Assembly (NCBI GenBank): GCA_023430065.1
Contig: JAEZCG010000256.1
Span: 1-14,967 of the forward strand
Direction of reading: 5' to 3'
Length of the DNA: 14,967 nt
DNA from: Pseudomonadota bacterium
Lineage (GTDB): Bacteria > Pseudomonadota > Gammaproteobacteria > Burkholderiales > SHXO01
A model generated the notes under the pieces. The model made no database searches. It saw only the letters and a list, made by a program, of their open reading frames with translations, and had not been told where the DNA came from. Shown here in pieces: positions 13,118 to 14,967 of this stretch. The translations under genes were made by a program, and so were the position numbers. Position 1 is the stretch's first letter, and each line of letters begins with the position of its first letter.

Positions 13118-14158
13118 ATGCAGTACCGGCGGTTGGGAGCAAGCGAGTTGTCGGTGTCCGAGATCTGCCTCGGGACGATGACGTGGGGGGAACAGAACAG
13201 CGAACGGGAAGCGCACGAGCAGCTCGACTACGCCGTCTCGCGCGGTGTCAACTTCATCGACGCGGCGGAAATGTACCCGGTGCCGCCTCGGGGCGAAACC
13301 CAGGGGCGTACGGAGAGCTATCTGGGAACCTGGCTGCGAAACCAGCCGCGTTCGAAGCTCGTGGTGGCGACCAAGATTACCGCGCCCGGACGCGGGTTCG
13401 GCTGGGTCCGCGGCGGACCGAGCGCGATCGACCGGGACAGCGTGCGCGAGGCACTCGAGGGCAGCCTGCGGCGGCTCCAGACCGACTACGTGGATCTCTA
13501 CCAGATCCATTGGCCGGACCGGTATGTTCCGTCGTTCGGAACATCGTTCTACGATCCCTCGCGGGAGCGTCCGACCGTGCCGATCCAAGCGCAGCTGGAG
13601 GCGCTGGGCGAGCAGGTGCGCGCTGGCAAGATCCGCTACGTGGGACTGTCGAACGAAACCCCATGGGGCGTGATGGAATTCGTGCGCCTCGCGCGCGAGC
13701 ATGCGCTGCCCAAGGTAGTATCGATTCAGAATGCCTACAACCTGTTGAACCGGACGTTCGAAGCCGGGCTGTCCGAGGTGCACCGACACCTCGACGTGCC
13801 GCTGCTCGCGTACAGTCCTCTGGCCTTCGGGCATCTGAGCGGCAAGTACCTGAACGGTGCGCAACCCGATGGTGCGCGGCTGACCCGTTTCCCGCCGTTC
13901 GGTCAGCGCTACGCCAGAATCAACGTGCCGGAGGCCACCGCCGAGTATGTCTCGCTCGCGCGGGATGCAGGGCTGTCTCCGGCGACGATGGCGCTGGCCT
14001 TCGTGCGCTCACGATGGTTCACCGCGAGCACGATCGTGGGCGCCACCTCGCTGTCGCAGCTGCAGGAGAACATCGCCAGCACGGAGGTGGTGCTGGACGC
14101 CGCAGTCCTGGAAGGAATCGAGCGGATTCACCTGCGCTATCCGCATCCGGCACTGTAG
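13118..14158 (+). CDS. tas: NADP(H)-dependent aldo/keto reductase, Tas-like
   Basis: The 346-residue protein has the same length as E. coli Tas and the same N-terminal style (MQYRRLGASELSVSEICLGTM is the family opening). It reduces aldehydes or ketones with NADPH in the cytoplasm. The aldo/keto reductase tetrad is complete: Asp48 and Tyr53 (FIDAAEMYPVPP), Lys86 (VVATKI) and His131 (LYQIHWPDRY). The insertion PVPPRGETQGRTE after the tyrosine is typical of the Tas group. Near the C-terminus, STIVGATSLSQLQENI is the 2'-phosphate-binding region. GAGGGGA precedes the ATG. It follows the ridA-type gene closely and precedes the tRNA operon promoter. The natural substrate is unknown. Confidence 0.9.
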   Translation: MQYRRLGASELSVSEICLGTMTWGEQNSEREAHEQLDYAVSRGVNFIDAAEMYPVPPRGETQGRTESYLGTWLRNQPRSKLVVATKITAPGRGFGWVRGGPSAIDRDSVREALEGSLRRLQTDYVDLYQIHWPDRYVPSFGTSFYDPSRERPTVPIQAQLEALGEQVRAGKIRYVGLSNETPWGVMEFVRLAREHALPKVVSIQNAYNLLNRTFEAGLSEVHRHLDVPLLAYSPLAFGHLSGKYLNGAQPDGARLTRFPPFGQRYARINVPEATAEYVSLARDAGLSPATMALAFVRSRWFTASTIVGATSLSQLQENIASTEVVLDAAVLEGIERIHLRYPHPAL

Positions 14159-14172
14159 GTTCGGAAACCCAT

Positions 14173-14201
14173 TTGACAGTAGGCGGTTGAATCGCCACAA
14201 T
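14173..14201 (+). promoter_or_regulatory. Sigma-70-type promoter for the tRNA-tuf operon
   Basis: TTGACA (14173-14178), a perfect -35 box, is followed after exactly 17 bases by CACAAT (14196-14201), a four-of-six -10 box. Transcription would begin about eight bases before tRNA-Tyr. This is the best-matching promoter in the window. Confidence 0.75.
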
Positions 14202-14215
14202 CTCGGGTTTCGTTC

Positions 14216-14301
<86 letters not shown>

Positions 14302-14335
14302 TGCACCGCTCCACCCGTGCGCTGGTGGGATTGCG

Positions 14336-14419
14336 CCGGTCGGTTCAGCCGGTCGGATTCGACCGGTCGATTCAACCGGCGGCTTCGCCCGGTCGGATTG
14401 GAGCTGGCCGGTCGGCTCC
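14336..14419. repeat. Degenerate tandem repeat in the tRNA-Tyr/tRNA-Gly spacer
   Basis: Six variants of CCGGTCGGATTC occur in a row, starting at 14336, 14349, 14363, 14376, 14389 and 14408, so the spacing is 13, 14, 13, 13 and 19 bases. Two neighbouring units also form a hairpin: CCGGTCG and CGACCGG around GATT (14349-14366). The remainder of the 276-base spacer shows nothing else I can name. Confidence 0.6.
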
Positions 14420-14576
14420 CGCTGGTCAGGATCTCCCGGGACGCTGCGCCGGACGGCGGGTGTCGGTGAAGTGCGGGCAAGCAGAGCGTTGGAGGCGGCG
14501 GGCAGGGCAAAGTGGCGCATCCGGGCCCCGAGCGGTGTTGCCGGCGGTCCGGTTCGGATGGTCCGGGTGCAAACAG

Positions 14577-14650
14577 GCGGGTGTAGCTCAATGGTAGAGC
14601 AGAAGCCTTCCAAGCTTACGACGAGGGTTCGATTCCCTTCACCCGCTCCA
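14577..14650 (+). tRNA. tRNA-Gly (anticodon TCC)
   Basis: A 74-base tRNA. The acceptor GCGGGTG pairs with CACCCGC, the D-arm is GCTCAATGGTAGAGC, the anticodon TCC is at 14609-14611 in the loop CTTCCAA, the T-arm has GGTTCGATTCC, and CCA is encoded. The first anticodon-stem pair is a G-A mismatch. Confidence 0.97.
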
Positions 14651-14702
14651 GGTATCGAGTTCCAAGACGGCCGGGCGGCCGTCAGTTGAGTTGTCGCAAG
14701 AG

Positions 14703-14777
<75 letters not shown>

Positions 14778-14840
14778 TTGACCACATGCTCCAGATCGTG
14801 CCGATGACGGCCAACAGACAGGACGACAGAGGAATCCGTA

Positions 14841-14967
14841 ATGGCTAAGGGAAAATTCGAGCGGACCAAGCCGCACGTGAACGTTGGGACGATTGGTCAC
14901 GTGGACCATGGGAAGACGACGCTGACGGCGGCCATTACGTCGGTGCTGTCGAAGAAGTTTGGTGGTG
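14841..14967 (+). CDS. tuf: Elongation factor Tu, N-terminal fragment cut by the window end
   Basis: EF-Tu is the GTPase that delivers aminoacyl-tRNA to the ribosome. The 42 visible codons read [19 protein letters not shown] and continue with the P-loop GHVDHGKT and TLTAAIT, which is diagnostic. AGAGGA precedes the ATG by about seven bases. The gene runs off the right edge; the remainder of about 396 residues is outside. Its place behind three tRNAs corresponds to the tufB position of other proteobacteria, so co-transcription from the tRNA promoter is likely. Confidence 0.98.
   Translation, partial: MAKGKFERTKPHVNVGTIGHVDHGKTTLTAAITSVLSKKFGG

Overview
The window reads as a housekeeping-type chromosomal segment of a GC-rich Gram-negative bacterium, most likely a betaproteobacterium. 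The reasons are a DUF3567 protein (a family known mainly from Betaproteobacteria), a Tyr-Gly-Thr tRNA cluster leading straight into an elongation factor Tu gene, a periplasmic polyhydroxybutyrate depolymerase, and GC-rich codon use throughout. The exact genus cannot be told from this sequence alone. I see no insertion sequence, prophage, integrase, CRISPR array or defence cassette.

Layout from left to right. At 159-833 (+) is an OmpA-type lipoprotein, meeting glucose-6-phosphate dehydrogenase (841-2322, -) tail to tail. A secreted polyhydroxybutyrate depolymerase (2375-3415, +) diverges from it. Two minus-strand genes follow, a small unknown protein (3421-3831) and a ceramidase-family membrane hydrolase (3928-4584, TTG start). 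The ceramidase diverges from a Tat-exported PhoX phosphatase (4690-6633, +). Next come a DegQ/MucD periplasmic protease (6801-8267, +) and a bidirectional terminator. On the minus strand are a PsiF-like small exported protein (8353-8556) and two nickel-pincer lactate racemase homologues: a divergent one (8641-9963) and a canonical LarA (10161-11447). A small exported protein of unknown function (11611-11937, +) and the DUF3567 gene (12211-12444, -) converge on a spacer with at least five stem-loops. A RidA-family gene (12618-13079, +) and a Tas-like aldo/keto reductase (13118-14158, +) look co-transcribed. The end of the window holds tRNA-Tyr(GTA), tRNA-Gly(TCC), tRNA-Thr(GGT) and the first 42 codons of tuf.

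How the genes fit together. Most are independent housekeeping or envelope genes rather than one pathway. Three loose themes can be drawn. Carbon and redox use: G6P dehydrogenase, PHB depolymerase, the LarA pair and the aldo/keto reductase. Phosphate starvation: PhoX and PsiF, with DegQ between them. Envelope maintenance: OmpA lipoprotein, DegQ and the ceramidase homologue. The points most worth a second look are the pair of LarA homologues without maturation genes nearby, the bacterial ceramidase that keeps the eukaryotic alkaline-ceramidase metal-site spacing, the hairpin-dense spacer at 11946-12181, and a degenerate 13-14 base repeat inside the tRNA operon. I found no convincing new multi-gene system.
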